Positions 45,911 through 56,465 of a DNA stretch of 64,000 nucleotides are shown one piece after another; the first letter of the stretch is position 1; every line of letters begins with the position of its first letter. Under the pieces are notes generated by a model. That model was not told the DNA's origin and did not search any database. It worked only from the letters and a program-made list of their open reading frames with translations. The DNA is from Pyrenula massariospora (lineage: Eukaryota > Ascomycota > Eurotiomycetes > Pyrenulales > Pyrenulaceae). Position numbers and translations under genes: made by a program. The stretch is from the NCBI GenBank assembly GCA_021030905.1, contig JAGFMI010000026.1, forward strand, positions 434,001 through 498,000. Direction: 5' to 3'.

Positions 45911-48316
45911 ATGTATTCATCACGATCTTTTCTGTCTGTCCTCTTAGTATGCGTCTTCTCGCTTTCAGTGAAAGCGGCGTCCAGCGGGTCTGTTGCCATA
46001 CCGACCTCTGACAATCTTGCTCCCCTCGTGTCAGCAATTGTAGCGGCGGCAAGACTCGCTGCTTCAAAATCAGGGTCAGGCTCCGCCGCTGCTCCAACGG
46101 CAACCGGCACTGGCCCATACACCGTTACTGCTGTACCGACACAAACCTGCTCAAAGGACCCTCTTGCTACCACAGTCACTGCCACTTTTTCTACTTCTAT
46201 TGCTGAGCCAACAGGAGAGCTCGTTCTTCATGGAGACGCCAGCTTCTTCTATCAGCCTGGAGCATCTTGGAAGTTCTCTACCGATTCCCCAGACATGGTC
46301 TTCTGCGGTGTGACGTACGAAGAACAATCAATAGCAGCAGGCCTTCCGCCTATAAAAATGGCTGATGACAACAAGTCCTTTACCATCTATATGGATGAGT
46401 TGAACGATGCCTCAATGGACATGACTATGTTCGTCGGCAAAAAAGGACAATTCTGCAATCGAAACAATGCTAAACGATCTGAGTCTGATGCTGCTAATCA
46501 TATTCAGTTCCCTCGTCGAGGCTTACAGGGAACAGATCGCCTAGGAAAAAGGGACGACAAGCATTTCACTTTCATTGTCGTTGGCGCAGTACCATGCACC
46601 AATCCCGGACAACCCAAGCCATCGTCCACAAATAGTGAGCTAATAACAGCATGCGCCGGTAATAGCATAACGGCCTCAGCAACCGTAATGTGGTCTTCTC
46701 TTAAGGTCGACGATTACGTCTCCACTCTCGTAAATGCCGCAGCGCTGTCTTCTGCGCACAATCCAAGTGTAACATTGACCCCGACCGCCGATATTGGATC
46801 CGCTCTGGCTTCAGCAGCTCAACAAACACCAAAAGTATGCGCAGTTCAGGACAAGTGTGAAGCCATCCAGTGTTCCGACGTCAAGGGTACCTTGCCGAAA
46901 GATGATTCTAGTCCGCTGAGATGGTACGGCTACAATGGCTATGTTGGGCTCAGTAATTTGTGGTATGTCGGTTGGAAGGCTGTCACGGACCAAGCTCCGT
47001 TGGCCGACGTCAGTGGAGTGGTACAAACTTTTTTCGACAAGCCAGATTCTGGAGCCAAGTGGTGAGCTATAGTTTGTCGGCCGAGCTGTGCTCTAAGACT
47101 AACTTTGCTTCTAGGTATCAGATCACGGGTATCGTTTCTCCGATAGTTGGAGTCCTCGCAGGTCTTCTAGGAGCTGTGCCAGGGCTTGGCCAGCTCTCTG
47201 GAGTCATCGGCGCCATTGGTGGCGCAATCGGAGCGGCTGGAGCGGCTGGATCTGCAGGTGCAGAGACACCGATGGACGCAGCCCTCAATACTAGTATGTC
47301 AATTGATAGTTGGATCAAGAGTAGTTTCGCAATACCCGCACAAAAGGCAATGACGGCAGGATGGCAGCATAGCATGTCCCTCGAACATGTGAGTGACTGG
47401 ATAGGTATCATGGGCGGTGGATACTGGGCTCAAAATACGCTCGCCGACACAGGGAAACAAGAATCTCTCATGGACCAAACTTTGAAATTCCTAACTGTCA
47501 AGGCCATCAACTGGGCCTGGACTGATTCTGGGGTATTTATTATCCGGGTTCCTTATGGAACAAAGGTTAAAAAGACCGGTGGGGGAGGGACAGATCAATA
47601 TTACGACAGCTTTTCTGAAGTAGGTTCCTCTTGTGCCCTCTACTGCACCACTAACAGTCTTTGAAAGGACGATTGCAAAAAAGATATTGCTCCCCACGAC
47701 AGCAACGTTCAATGTAGCATTGGTGACGGTTCCCCAGGCATGGCGCGTGTCTACAAAGCCTGTACATGCGAAGTACAAACAGTATGCCCATGCTGGACGG
47801 ATATGCCTAAAGGATTTGACTCGAACTTCAAAGTACCTCCCGACTGGACCTTCGATCTGCCTTCTGTTTTGACTGGGTCAGTCAACTCTTTTTTGAAAGG
47901 CGACTTCGGCTACAATATCGAGAGTACGCCTCTATTCCAAAGTATCGAGAAAGGCACTCCAACGCCGGATAACATGAAAGATTTGTTAAACTTCAAGGTG
48001 GACCAGAAGGCTGCAGGATTCTTTAACCTTCCCGTGTGCGAGGTTACGGATCTTCACCAATTCATGCTGCACGGTGAATACTCTCCTGGTGTTGATGGGA
48101 CAATAACGGGCTGTTGGTGCGGTAAGTATCGAAGTTCACTGCGCAAATATTATTGTGAATTCGCTAATCTTTACACTAGCTACTGGACACAATGACAAGA
48201 ACGTGCACTTTAGGGACAAGGTCAACCAGCCTGTTTTGGCGGCGATCACGCCTAAAGATATAACGTCTGGTAGTAGGACGATGCCCGCAAACAAGAAGTG
48301 TCCGTTCGATAGCTGA
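45911..48316 (+). CDS. Large secreted Cys-containing protein of unknown function
   Basis: Exons 45911-47061, 47115-47619, 47668-48121 and 48180-48316 encode 748 aa; introns of 53, 48 and 58 nt have GTGAGC/GACTAAC/TCTAG, GTAGGT/ACTAAC/GAAAG and GTAAGT/GCTAATC/ACTAG. The start at 45911 gives a clear signal peptide (MYSSRSFLSVLLVCVFSLSVKA). A Ser/Ala/Thr linker follows. Residues about 195-220 carry three dibasic sites (NAKR, FPRR, LGKR), likely Kex2 cuts. A Gly/Ala-zipper hydrophobic stretch starts GLLGAVPGLGQLSGVIGAIG. The C-terminal part is Cys-rich (CTCEVQTVCPCW, GCWCG). No catalytic motif is recognised. It may belong to an uncharacterised fungal secreted family; an effector or wall role is a guess. 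Confidence 0.82.
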
Positions 48317-49184
48317 TGGGATAAGAAAATGAGTATGTTGATGAAGATGTCTATCTATTCTTGATAAACGTCACGACTGTCGAGGATTGCACTCGTAAGA
48401 AATAGTGTACTCGTGCTTCTTTTTTTTGGTTCAAGATTTGCAACATTGTTGCTGCGCTGAAGCGTCTTTTACTGTACAGAGCTTGTGTGCTTACATGCTG
48501 GCATGTGTTTGGTTCTGAACCGTCATGAGCAATAACGCATGACTAGGTCCAATTGTTTGCATTAGAACACATTGGGTTGCATGGCGGTCTCTATCTACGT
48601 GAGACCGCTTCGGTGGAAGTTGGACTGAAAGAGCCTTCTGTAGGTGATCAAGATTTCGACGACATGTTCTCCAAATATTCGCCATGTAAAGTTGATAATT
48701 GATAGATTCAATGACATAGTAATTTCCACCCAGTCTCAATTGCCGAGCTGTTCATACGGTCGTGAGAAAGCCGGAACCAAGCGTTCTCATAAGATTTCAC
48801 CAAAAAAGCTCCTCACTGCTGAAAGTGCGTGCAGGGGTCATCATTCTCATGAGCAGGATTCTCTCTCGCATCCAAGGTAGGGAGGCGGGAGAGGCTCGCA
48901 CCTCCTGAGGTCCCCCAGGGGGCTTATGCACACGCACCTCACCCCAAAATCAAGATGTCGAGGTGTGGCCACCCGAGGCCGAGGTTTCCCCGAGATCATT
49001 TGCTTCTCCAAATCTCCGCACGACACATCGGCCTCTGCTGCTCCATACTTCGACCTGCAAAGGAGGGACATTTTTATCAATTGCCGTGTATAAACATGAT
49101 GACAGGCTATTTTAATCCAGCAGCATTCTATTTCTTATGGATTGAAGTCAAATGTTTTGACTTTCACAGCTCGACTAGGCCACC
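48317..49184. promoter_or_regulatory. Intergenic region with TATA box of the dehydrogenase gene
   Basis: 3' flank of the secreted-protein gene, then the promoter of the tartrate/malate dehydrogenase gene. TATAAA at 49089-49094 lies 91 bp before the start codon. A GC-rich stretch at 48885-48990 precedes it. No gene seen. Confidence 0.5.
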
Positions 49185-50327
49185 ATGACCACAACAGTCA
49201 CTGCCCCTCCCCCGCAATCCACCACCTACCGCATCGCCTCCATCCCCGCGGACGGCATCGGTCCAGAGGTCATCTCAGCTGGGGTCGAAGTCCTCCAAAC
49301 CCTCGCCAAAGCCTTTGGCACCTTCTCCTTCCAGTTCACCCACTTCGACTGGTCAAGTGCGTACTACAAGAAGAATGGCCGCTACATTCCCGAAGGCGGC
49401 CTGGAAGAGCTGAAGAGATTCAACGCCATCCTCTTTGGCGCCGTTGGGGATCAAGACGTGCCAGACCATATCTCCCTCTGGGGCCTGCGACTCGCCATCT
49501 GCCAGCCGCTGCAGCAGTATGCCAACGTTCGGCCGACGAGAGTGCTCCGCGGGGTGTCGTCGCCGCTCGCAAGCTGTCAGCCTCCGAACGGGAAAAATTT
49601 AGATTGGGTGATTGTGCGAGAGAACAGCGAGGGCGAATATGCGGGGCAGGGTGGGCGCTCGCACATCTCGCAGCCGTGGGAGGTCGCGACTGATGTGTCC
49701 ATCTTCACGCGCCACGGCATCGAGCGGATCATGCGGTTTGGGTTTGACTTGGCTAGGTCGCGGCCGAGGAAGAAGGTGACGGTGGTGACGAAGTCGAATG
49801 CGCAGAGAAATGGGATGGTGCTGTGGGACGCCGTTGCTACGAGCGTGGCTGCGGAGTTCCCAGATGTCGAGACGGATAAGATGCTTGTCGATGCTATGAC
49901 GTGTCGGATGGTGCTACAGCCGGAAAGTATTGACACAATCATCGCGACAAACCTGCATGCGGATATTCTGTCCGACCTTGCAGCCGCACTGGCGGGAAGC
50001 ATTGGTATTGCGCCAACGAGTAATCTGGATCCATCGAGGAAGAACCCGAGTATGTTTGAGCCGATCCATGGGTCCGCTTGGGATATAGCTGGAAAAGGTA
50101 TTGCGAATCCTATTGGGACATTCTGGACGTGTGCAGAGATGGTGAGGTGGCTTGGAGAGGAAAAGGCAGCGGATGCCCTGATGGATGCTATCGAGAGTGT
50201 GCTCGCATCTGGGACCAGGACCAGAGACTTAGGAGGGACAAGTAATACCAAGGAGGTCACCGAGGCCGTCTGTCGGAAGCTTGAACCAATGACGACAAAA
50301 AGACCGATTGCCAATGGACACGCCTAG
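49185..50327 (+). CDS. Tartrate / D-malate dehydrogenase (beta-decarboxylating family)
   Basis: NAD-dependent oxidative decarboxylase of the isopropylmalate/isocitrate dehydrogenase fold, closest to bacterial TtuC and D-malate dehydrogenase. Single exon, 380 aa. Blocks: IASIPADGIGPEVISAGVEVL at the N-terminus, FGAVGDQDVPDHISLWGLRL, VIVRENSEGEYAGQGG with the substrate-binding loop, KSNAQRNGMVLWD, TNLHADILSDLAAALAGSIG with metal-binding Asp residues, and FEPIHGSAWDIAGKGIANP for NAD binding. DHISLWGLRL is the variant found in tartrate/D-malate enzymes instead of the Leu-rich loop of LeuB. No peroxisomal or mitochondrial signal is obvious. The lack of introns and wide bacterial similarity are compatible with old transfer, but that is not shown here. 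Confidence 0.92.
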   Translation: MTTTVTAPPPQSTTYRIASIPADGIGPEVISAGVEVLQTLAKAFGTFSFQFTHFDWSSAYYKKNGRYIPEGGLEELKRFNAILFGAVGDQDVPDHISLWGLRLAICQPLQQYANVRPTRVLRGVSSPLASCQPPNGKNLDWVIVRENSEGEYAGQGGRSHISQPWEVATDVSIFTRHGIERIMRFGFDLARSRPRKKVTVVTKSNAQRNGMVLWDAVATSVAAEFPDVETDKMLVDAMTCRMVLQPESIDTIIATNLHADILSDLAAALAGSIGIAPTSNLDPSRKNPSMFEPIHGSAWDIAGKGIANPIGTFWTCAEMVRWLGEEKAADALMDAIESVLASGTRTRDLGGTSNTKEVTEAVCRKLEPMTTKRPIANGHA

Positions 50328-50430
50328 ATTTGAAAAAGCCTGTAAAGAGATTCATATTGGGGTATCACTGCTAAGGAATGCGGACATTGTGCATCATCCT
50401 TACCCTAACTTGGTCCTGTAGCATCCCGAA

Positions 50431-51457
50431 TCACCAATCTTTCCCCAACATATTTGTAGACTGCGGTTTTGCCAAATCACGAGAGGCTACACCCTGTTTG
50501 ACCGCCGCGTCGACCTTTTGCGTGGGGTCGTCGGTCTCCAGAGGCGCCTTCTTCTCTGCCGGTCCATTCTCAGCAGTATTCGTTGATTTATCAATTTCTT
50601 CCCATCCTTCGTTAATAGGTTCGGTGTCAACCTTGGCTTTCTTAGTATCAGGTTCGTCTGGGTCCTTTGGTTCTGTGGTCGGTGGATCTGGGAGGCCTGC
50701 GACGAGCGACTCACTAGCTTCCGTGTCTGTCCCTACTTTTGCGTCTTTGCTGTCAGATGAGAGATCGGCTTCGGTAGGAGGGAAGTACTTGCTACATGGC
50801 GTCAGCTCCTTCGTCTCATGCGCTGGGCCTAACTTACGGAATGATATCGTTGTACGCGTTCACATCTTTCATCTCAAAGCTGCAGAAAACTATTCTTTCC
50901 AACTTCTTTGCATCTTCCTTTTCTGCCATGAACCTGCGCACTTCAGATATAGCTGCTTCAGCTGCACTTCTACTCGGGTAGCCGTAGATCCCCGTTGAGA
51001 GAGCACTAAAAGCAATGCTCTTGCACCCGTTCTCCACTGCTAATTCCAGGCTTTTCCGATAGCAGCCGCGCAGTAAAGGCTCTGACTTCTCAGGACTCTT
51101 GTAGACTGGACCAACGGCGTGTATGACGTTTTTGCAAGGTAGTTCATACGCTTTCGTGATCTTCGCAGAGCCCGTACTGCATCCGTCAAGGGTAAGGCAT
51201 TCTTCGAGGAGCTCGGGGCCAGCTGCACGGTGGATGGCACCATCGACGCCTCCACCGCCGAGAAGGGAGGTGTTTGCGGCGTTGACGATAGCGTCTACTT
51301 GGAGCTTTGTGATGTCGTTGCGTAAGAGGGAGACGGTGTTGTTGAGGTGTTGGTTTGGGCTGTGAGGAGAGACTGTCGACGGGGCAGCTAGGTGCCTGAG
51401 TTTGTAAAGGAGGGGAAGGGTGGGAATTTCGCTGAGGGGGAGGATTGCCGGAGGCAT
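50431..51457 (-). CDS. Macrodomain (ADP-ribose hydrolase type) protein
   Basis: MacroD-type fold, expected to remove ADP-ribose from proteins or hydrolyse O-acetyl-ADP-ribose. Exons 51457-50838 and 50791-50431 encode 326 aa; the 46-nt intron is GTAAGT/GCTGACG/TGTAG. The macrodomain covers about residues 38-205: [26 protein letters not shown] is the ADP-ribose-binding region with catalytic loop, and [13 protein letters not shown] the second loop. Both are intact. Exon 2 encodes an acidic, disordered tail with [14 protein letters not shown], a possible nuclear signal. The gene is tail-to-tail with the dehydrogenase gene (103 bp apart) and head-to-head with the acetyltransferase gene. Confidence 0.93.
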
Positions 51458-51747
51458 CTTAAAGAACTGGTGTCTGATAAAGGCTTGCTCATGGATTGGG
51501 ACGGAATCGCTTTTCGAGGCGGGGCCACAAGAGTCGACCGTCGATCATGGATGTTTATAGTGCCATGGCAGGCTCCAGGATGAAGTCAGAAAGTGAGGGA
51601 GGCAGATTTGAGATCTTATCTTATCTCCACGGGTTTTAATCACCACCTACCTTAGTCATTAGATAGAGGGACCCAACAATTGGAATCTTTGTAGTCCTGA
51701 AATTGTACATTCATCTTCACCGCGGCAAGGTACATCACATCCCATTC

Positions 51748-52364
51748 ATGAGTATGAGTGTCATCATTAGGGACGCTACGCCAGAAGATGTCCCGCAGAT
51801 TTGGAAGATCTTTGAGTACTATGTTCTCAACACAGTTGTTTCATTTCTTGTGAATCCACCACCGATGGCATATATTCAAAGCCGATTTGAAAGCGTAACA
51901 AGAGATCAAAAGCTTCCATACCTCGTTGCCGAGAGCGAGGCAAAGATTGTAGGTTACAGCTACGCTTCAGGGTTCCGTGGTTTCATGATCGGTTATGCTC
52001 CGACAGTTGAGGTCACGATCTTTCTGGATCCAGACCATACAGGCAAAGGCATTGGAAACAAGCTCATGGGGAAGCTGCTTGAAGACCTCAAGGGGAGGAT
52101 GCATGTGGCGGTGGAGGCAGAATACAAGGACAACCCTCAAGAACAAGAAGTAAAGCAAATCCTTGCTATCATGTCAGTAGACACTGAAAGGGGTTGGGGA
52201 TTGCGTGACTGGTATCGTAGTTGGGGGTTTGATGTAGTCGGGCATCTAGAAAAGGTCGGCTTCAAGAAGGGCCATTGGTTCGTTTCCGCCTTGTTTGCTA
52301 TAAGTAAAGCAATTGACGCTACGACAGGTTGGATACATTATATCTCCAGCGAAGTACTCAATGA
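51748..52364 (+). CDS. GNAT acetyltransferase, phosphinothricin-acetyltransferase type
   Basis: Acetyl-CoA-dependent N-acetyltransferase of the PAT/Bar-like group; natural substrate unknown. Exons 51748-52277 and 52328-52364 encode 188 aa. The N-terminus MSMSVIIRDATPEDVPQIW and EVTIFLDPDHTGKGIGNKLM (the acetyl-CoA loop, normally R/Q-x-x-G-x-G/A) are typical. The 50-nt intron (GTTCGT/ATTGACG/GACAG) changes the end to GFKKGHWLDTLYLQRSTQ, which is the conserved C-terminus of this group; read without splicing, the end would be an unrelated 40-residue tail. An in-frame ATG at 51703 would add 15 residues. Confidence 0.85.
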
Positions 52365-55300
52365 CAAGCATAGAAAACTCGAGAAAGTATGGCAGGGATG
52401 AGTTAGCTGGCCTTTCACAAACGCAGAGCGCGGGTTATTATCGACTTTCGAATACCACTTGAACGCCGGGGTAGTCATAAAGGGATGAAGATGCTTGAGA
52501 GGAATTTTTCGATGCTTGAATGAAGCGGTCAGAGACATCATAAGACACATAGCACCCACGAGTGCATACCACTGGGGAACCTGATCAATTGAATAATCAG
52601 AACGAGTAAGTTTGCTACTTCAAAGTAAGAAAGTGAGGTGAATGGAGCAGCACACTCAGCATGAAATGCCCGGGGCAAGTTCTGATTAGGTTGAATACAG
52701 TGGAGCCGCTCGAGGCTCGGTATTAGAAGTCGTGGCGCATGCAATTATTAGTTAGACGGGTCCCAGGATTAACACTCGGATGCGCCACGAGTTTGCTCCC
52801 CAGCCTCGACTGCTTGCTCGAGTACAGGGAAAATTGGCACGACATCGTGCTGGTGGATCAGAATCCTACGTTGACCGACGCGCCAGGACTAAAGCAGCTC
52901 GGAGCCCTCACAAGAGAAACAGTTTGTGCTTCCTGTGTGCGAAATAGAATGATCATCCGCTTGCTGCGGAGTGGACCTGTAGTCTTGACGCCAACGCTCC
53001 TGGGAGCCTTTCACAAATCTCTACTTTGGCGGACCGACGCGTGTGAAACATGACCGGGCCAGGGCGTTTGAAGAGAGGTTGCGACTCTGGACGCTAAGCG
53101 GTTGGCCTAGGGAAACCCGGATGGCAGATGTGGCAAGGAAGAGACTCTCCCCGGCTTTCGGAATAGGTTGACGTGTTTTAAAAGCGACTTCTGAAGCCGG
53201 CCCGGCCAAGTTTCATTTTTGTGAGCACCGACTACGCCACGTTCCAATTTCGGAGTAGCAGCCTGTGCTGCTGGTGACTGCGTTTTACGTTAGGATTGTA
53301 TCATGTAGAATCGTGATACGGGATATGTAAGGATTAGACGTTGAATTTTGTGTGCATTTGACTTGGCGCGTTGGCGTTCTAGGCGTGCTTCTCACGATAA
53401 TCAGGATTGAAAAACGAATACACCGGAGCAGCAGTGATGCGGCATCTGCAGTAGCAAGGTTGTTCTCCGACAGGCGCACAAGGTAGGGCGGGGATGCTGG
53501 AGTCGACAACTGCTCTGATCGCAAATAGATCTTAACTCGGTCCTGTGCCGCTTCGCTAGGTTGAGACTATATATTCTCGAATGCATTGTCTAAGACGGTT
53601 ACGACAATGGAAGGTAATTTGAAGGTTAGCCTAGCAGTTCAAGTAGGGTCTGTCTCCAAAGGGGATTTCATTTCCTAAACATCAATAGCTATGGCAGAGT
53701 CTCGAAATTCCATTTCAGGCATAGATATTCGCATAAGGTAAACTTGTGATTAAAAGGCGTTACATTAGAAATGACATCTTACCTTGGCACACCATATCCG
53801 ATGTCGCCTAGCTATTTAGAATGCACCATGTGCTTGCCTGGGGCCCTGGTCGCAACGAATCTTGAAAGCGACTGTAGACGTCTGTTGCGAATCTAAAATC
53901 AAATAGGAGCCGCGGCTATTACGGACAAGGCTGGACAGTCGGAAAGGCTGGGGACAAGCAATTTGGCTGTTTTGGCGTTGTATGGGCGTAAAAGTCTAAT
54001 GTTTGCCCAGAAAAAGTGGTCCTCGTGGCTCGGCGTTCTTGACGGCCTTGGTTGGGAGTTTCCATCATCTGTCATGGTTACGAGGTTATCATCCCAACTG
54101 TCGGACCGCGGAGAAGTCATCAACGTAGAGTCGGTCTGATACGGATAATGGAAAATGTCGAATTTTGGAGCACTTTGAGAGAAGTTTTTTTGGCCAGCCT
54201 TGTCAATGGCTGGTCGGCAAGCGATGCCGCGGTTTCACGTCCGAGCCTAGGCCAGGGTTCGCTCGGTGGCTTTACGCCTCGCCACCAACATGACGTTCTG
54301 AGTGTCGCATTCAGAGTGTATGAGAAATTTCCCGCACGCCCAGTAGTCTGACGGCATCTCGGTGTTGCTGCGAGTTCTCGAACGTTGTACTTGGCGTCGC
54401 AATTGACGTAGGGGTCATCTAAATGATATGCGACACTTGGCAAGTTTGCGCAGGCTCTTCTACGGCTTGGTAGAAGAGTGCGAATCTTTCCGGTCTTTGA
54501 GGGATTTCTGATTGGCCAAGGCACGGTTAAAGCTCCACGCCTCGAAGTTCTGTGACGTTGTGCACGCTTGCATGAGGCTTAACGTTTCTGAAATTTCATG
54601 CTCTTCCTCAAGAATTTATCACAGAGGCGTGAAGCCACGACGCAGCCATGCAGGTCTTCAACACGTTTGTAACGTCCAAGCTTTTTTTCAGGGACCTTAG
54701 GCTCTCGATGATATTGCTATGGGTTTGGGAGGGGTGGAGCAAACGGTCATCTGAAGTGGTGGCAGGATCCTGGCGTGGGTCCATGGTCGGTGGAGTCAAT
54801 CAGTCGGTACTGTTGAACATTAGGATACGTAGCAAGACGGCAGATGAAAGGCATTTTTACGCATTTGCTTCTCAAGGCGGTCGTGACACCGATAGACCGC
54901 TGAGATAGACGACCCGGCCAATGGGGAAGATCAGATCGACGCTTGGCGATGTGTGCTCGACATGGAGTTGCTGCAATTCTGATGTGCAGGCCAGTTACAG
55001 CCAAGCTTTGCTGGATGGTGGTGGGATGGCTGCTGGTGTCCTCCAACGACAAAGCATCAGCCGTGATTGGCTTCGCTTTCCGCGGGAATGAAGTCATTTG
55101 CGGCCTATCACCAAGCTCCCAATTGTGCCCCACCTTGGTGCGAAGAGCTCGAAAACCTTGTCCATATTAATCAAAGGGAGGTGTAGGTCTTCAATTTGGT
55201 GAACAGCAGCTGAGTCGCACGCTGTAGAGCTCACCGACCATCGGCTGCTTGACAGCAATAATGGCCAGCAGGACCAGAGCCGCAGGGAGACGTGAGAGAG

Positions 55301-56465
55301 AGCCGCAGGATGCCAATTGGCTTCTGTTGTGGTCGACGTCGATGAGGGGAGACGTTGGGGCCGGGATTTAACGTCATCACCCGCGCATCGCCCAAAGAGA
55401 GCGATTTAACCTCTGCTAGCAGCCCGCGTCTTCCTATCAGTGGTATCGGACGCTCGGCATGCGAGTTGCTGACTGTCGAGGCTGACTGAACGCGATCTCT
55501 TCCGCGGGTGGCGAGCGACGCGGTGAATGTGCGCAACGGTAAATGAGCCCTTTTGCTGGTTGCTATGGGGAGTGACCGGCAACCGCCCCCAGAACCAGTG
55601 CTGTAAACAAATGAGGGAAAAAAAATCTTTCTCGGTCGGAAATTGGCTGAGACCGACTGTGCCCGGACGACTGGGTGAGTCGCACGGTGTATGGGGGGAC
55701 GAGGGGGGGGTAAGCTCGAGTAAGCTCCTAGGACTCGACCGGGATGCCCAGCAAGCGCTATCGCTCAGGAAGCTATGGTAGCCGGCTAGGCTGGGGGAGC
55801 AGATGTTTCACGCGACCGGACTCGCTGGAGCAGGGCCGATGGGGCGTGGGGTTCCCCAAGACGGCCTAGAGAGACCTGCGACCATGCCCAGAAGCCCCTA
55901 GCGCCGCGCCTGAAGAGCTCGGGCGGTCCTTGGGCCATCCATGTTTACATCGTGCGGAGTGAGGGATTATGAGCTCTTTTTCGCCAGTCGCTTCACAAGG
56001 GCCGACTTTTTTCAAGAGCTGCAAACTCCCCCAAAACAGCCCCAATTGTCGTGTCCCACTTGGCACCTCCCCCCCCCCGCCCTCACAGCTCGGTCACAGA
56101 AGGAAAACCCCGTCACAAATATCGTGCACCCCAAGAAGAGCTGTCCCGGCGTCGGTTGATCTGGAAGCTGCGCTCGCCTACCCCTCCAGAGCACTTTTTA
56201 AACTCTACCGTGCCCTTCCGCCCAAGGAACACCGTCTGGTTTCCGCACCTTCTCGCCTTCTTCTCGACAAGACTTCTTTTTCCACTCCCCTTCCTTTCCT
56301 TCAAATTTCCCTCCCTCGTTTCCTTCACTCTCCACTCCACCCTACATTCAATCAGGTTGTTGACTTTGCTCCCTCCACCGTGGTCAAGACGCGTACCTGT
56401 CTCGACTACTGCACGCAACTAGGATTGGCCTTTTCCCACTTCGACACGTACCCACGCCCGCCAAA
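52365..56465. other. 4.1-kb gene-poor stretch and H+-ATPase upstream region
   Basis: No coding sequence could be supported; open frames at 52739-53053, 54120-54524 and 54747-55133 look like chance. The stretch from about 53290 to 53860 is AT-rich. From 55950 onward the plus strand becomes strongly pyrimidine-rich (with a C run near 56068-56078) and runs into the H+-ATPase start, so this is probably its core promoter and long 5' UTR. I found no transposon ends here. Confidence 0.45.

Noticed and set aside
49577-50314. Minus-strand 245-codon frame opposite the dehydrogenase gene
   Set aside because: It is the antisense shadow of a well-conserved enzyme and has no protein-like motif of its own.
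53285-53870. AT-rich stretch suspected to be a transposon remnant
   Set aside because: No terminal repeats, target duplication or transposase-like reading frame found.
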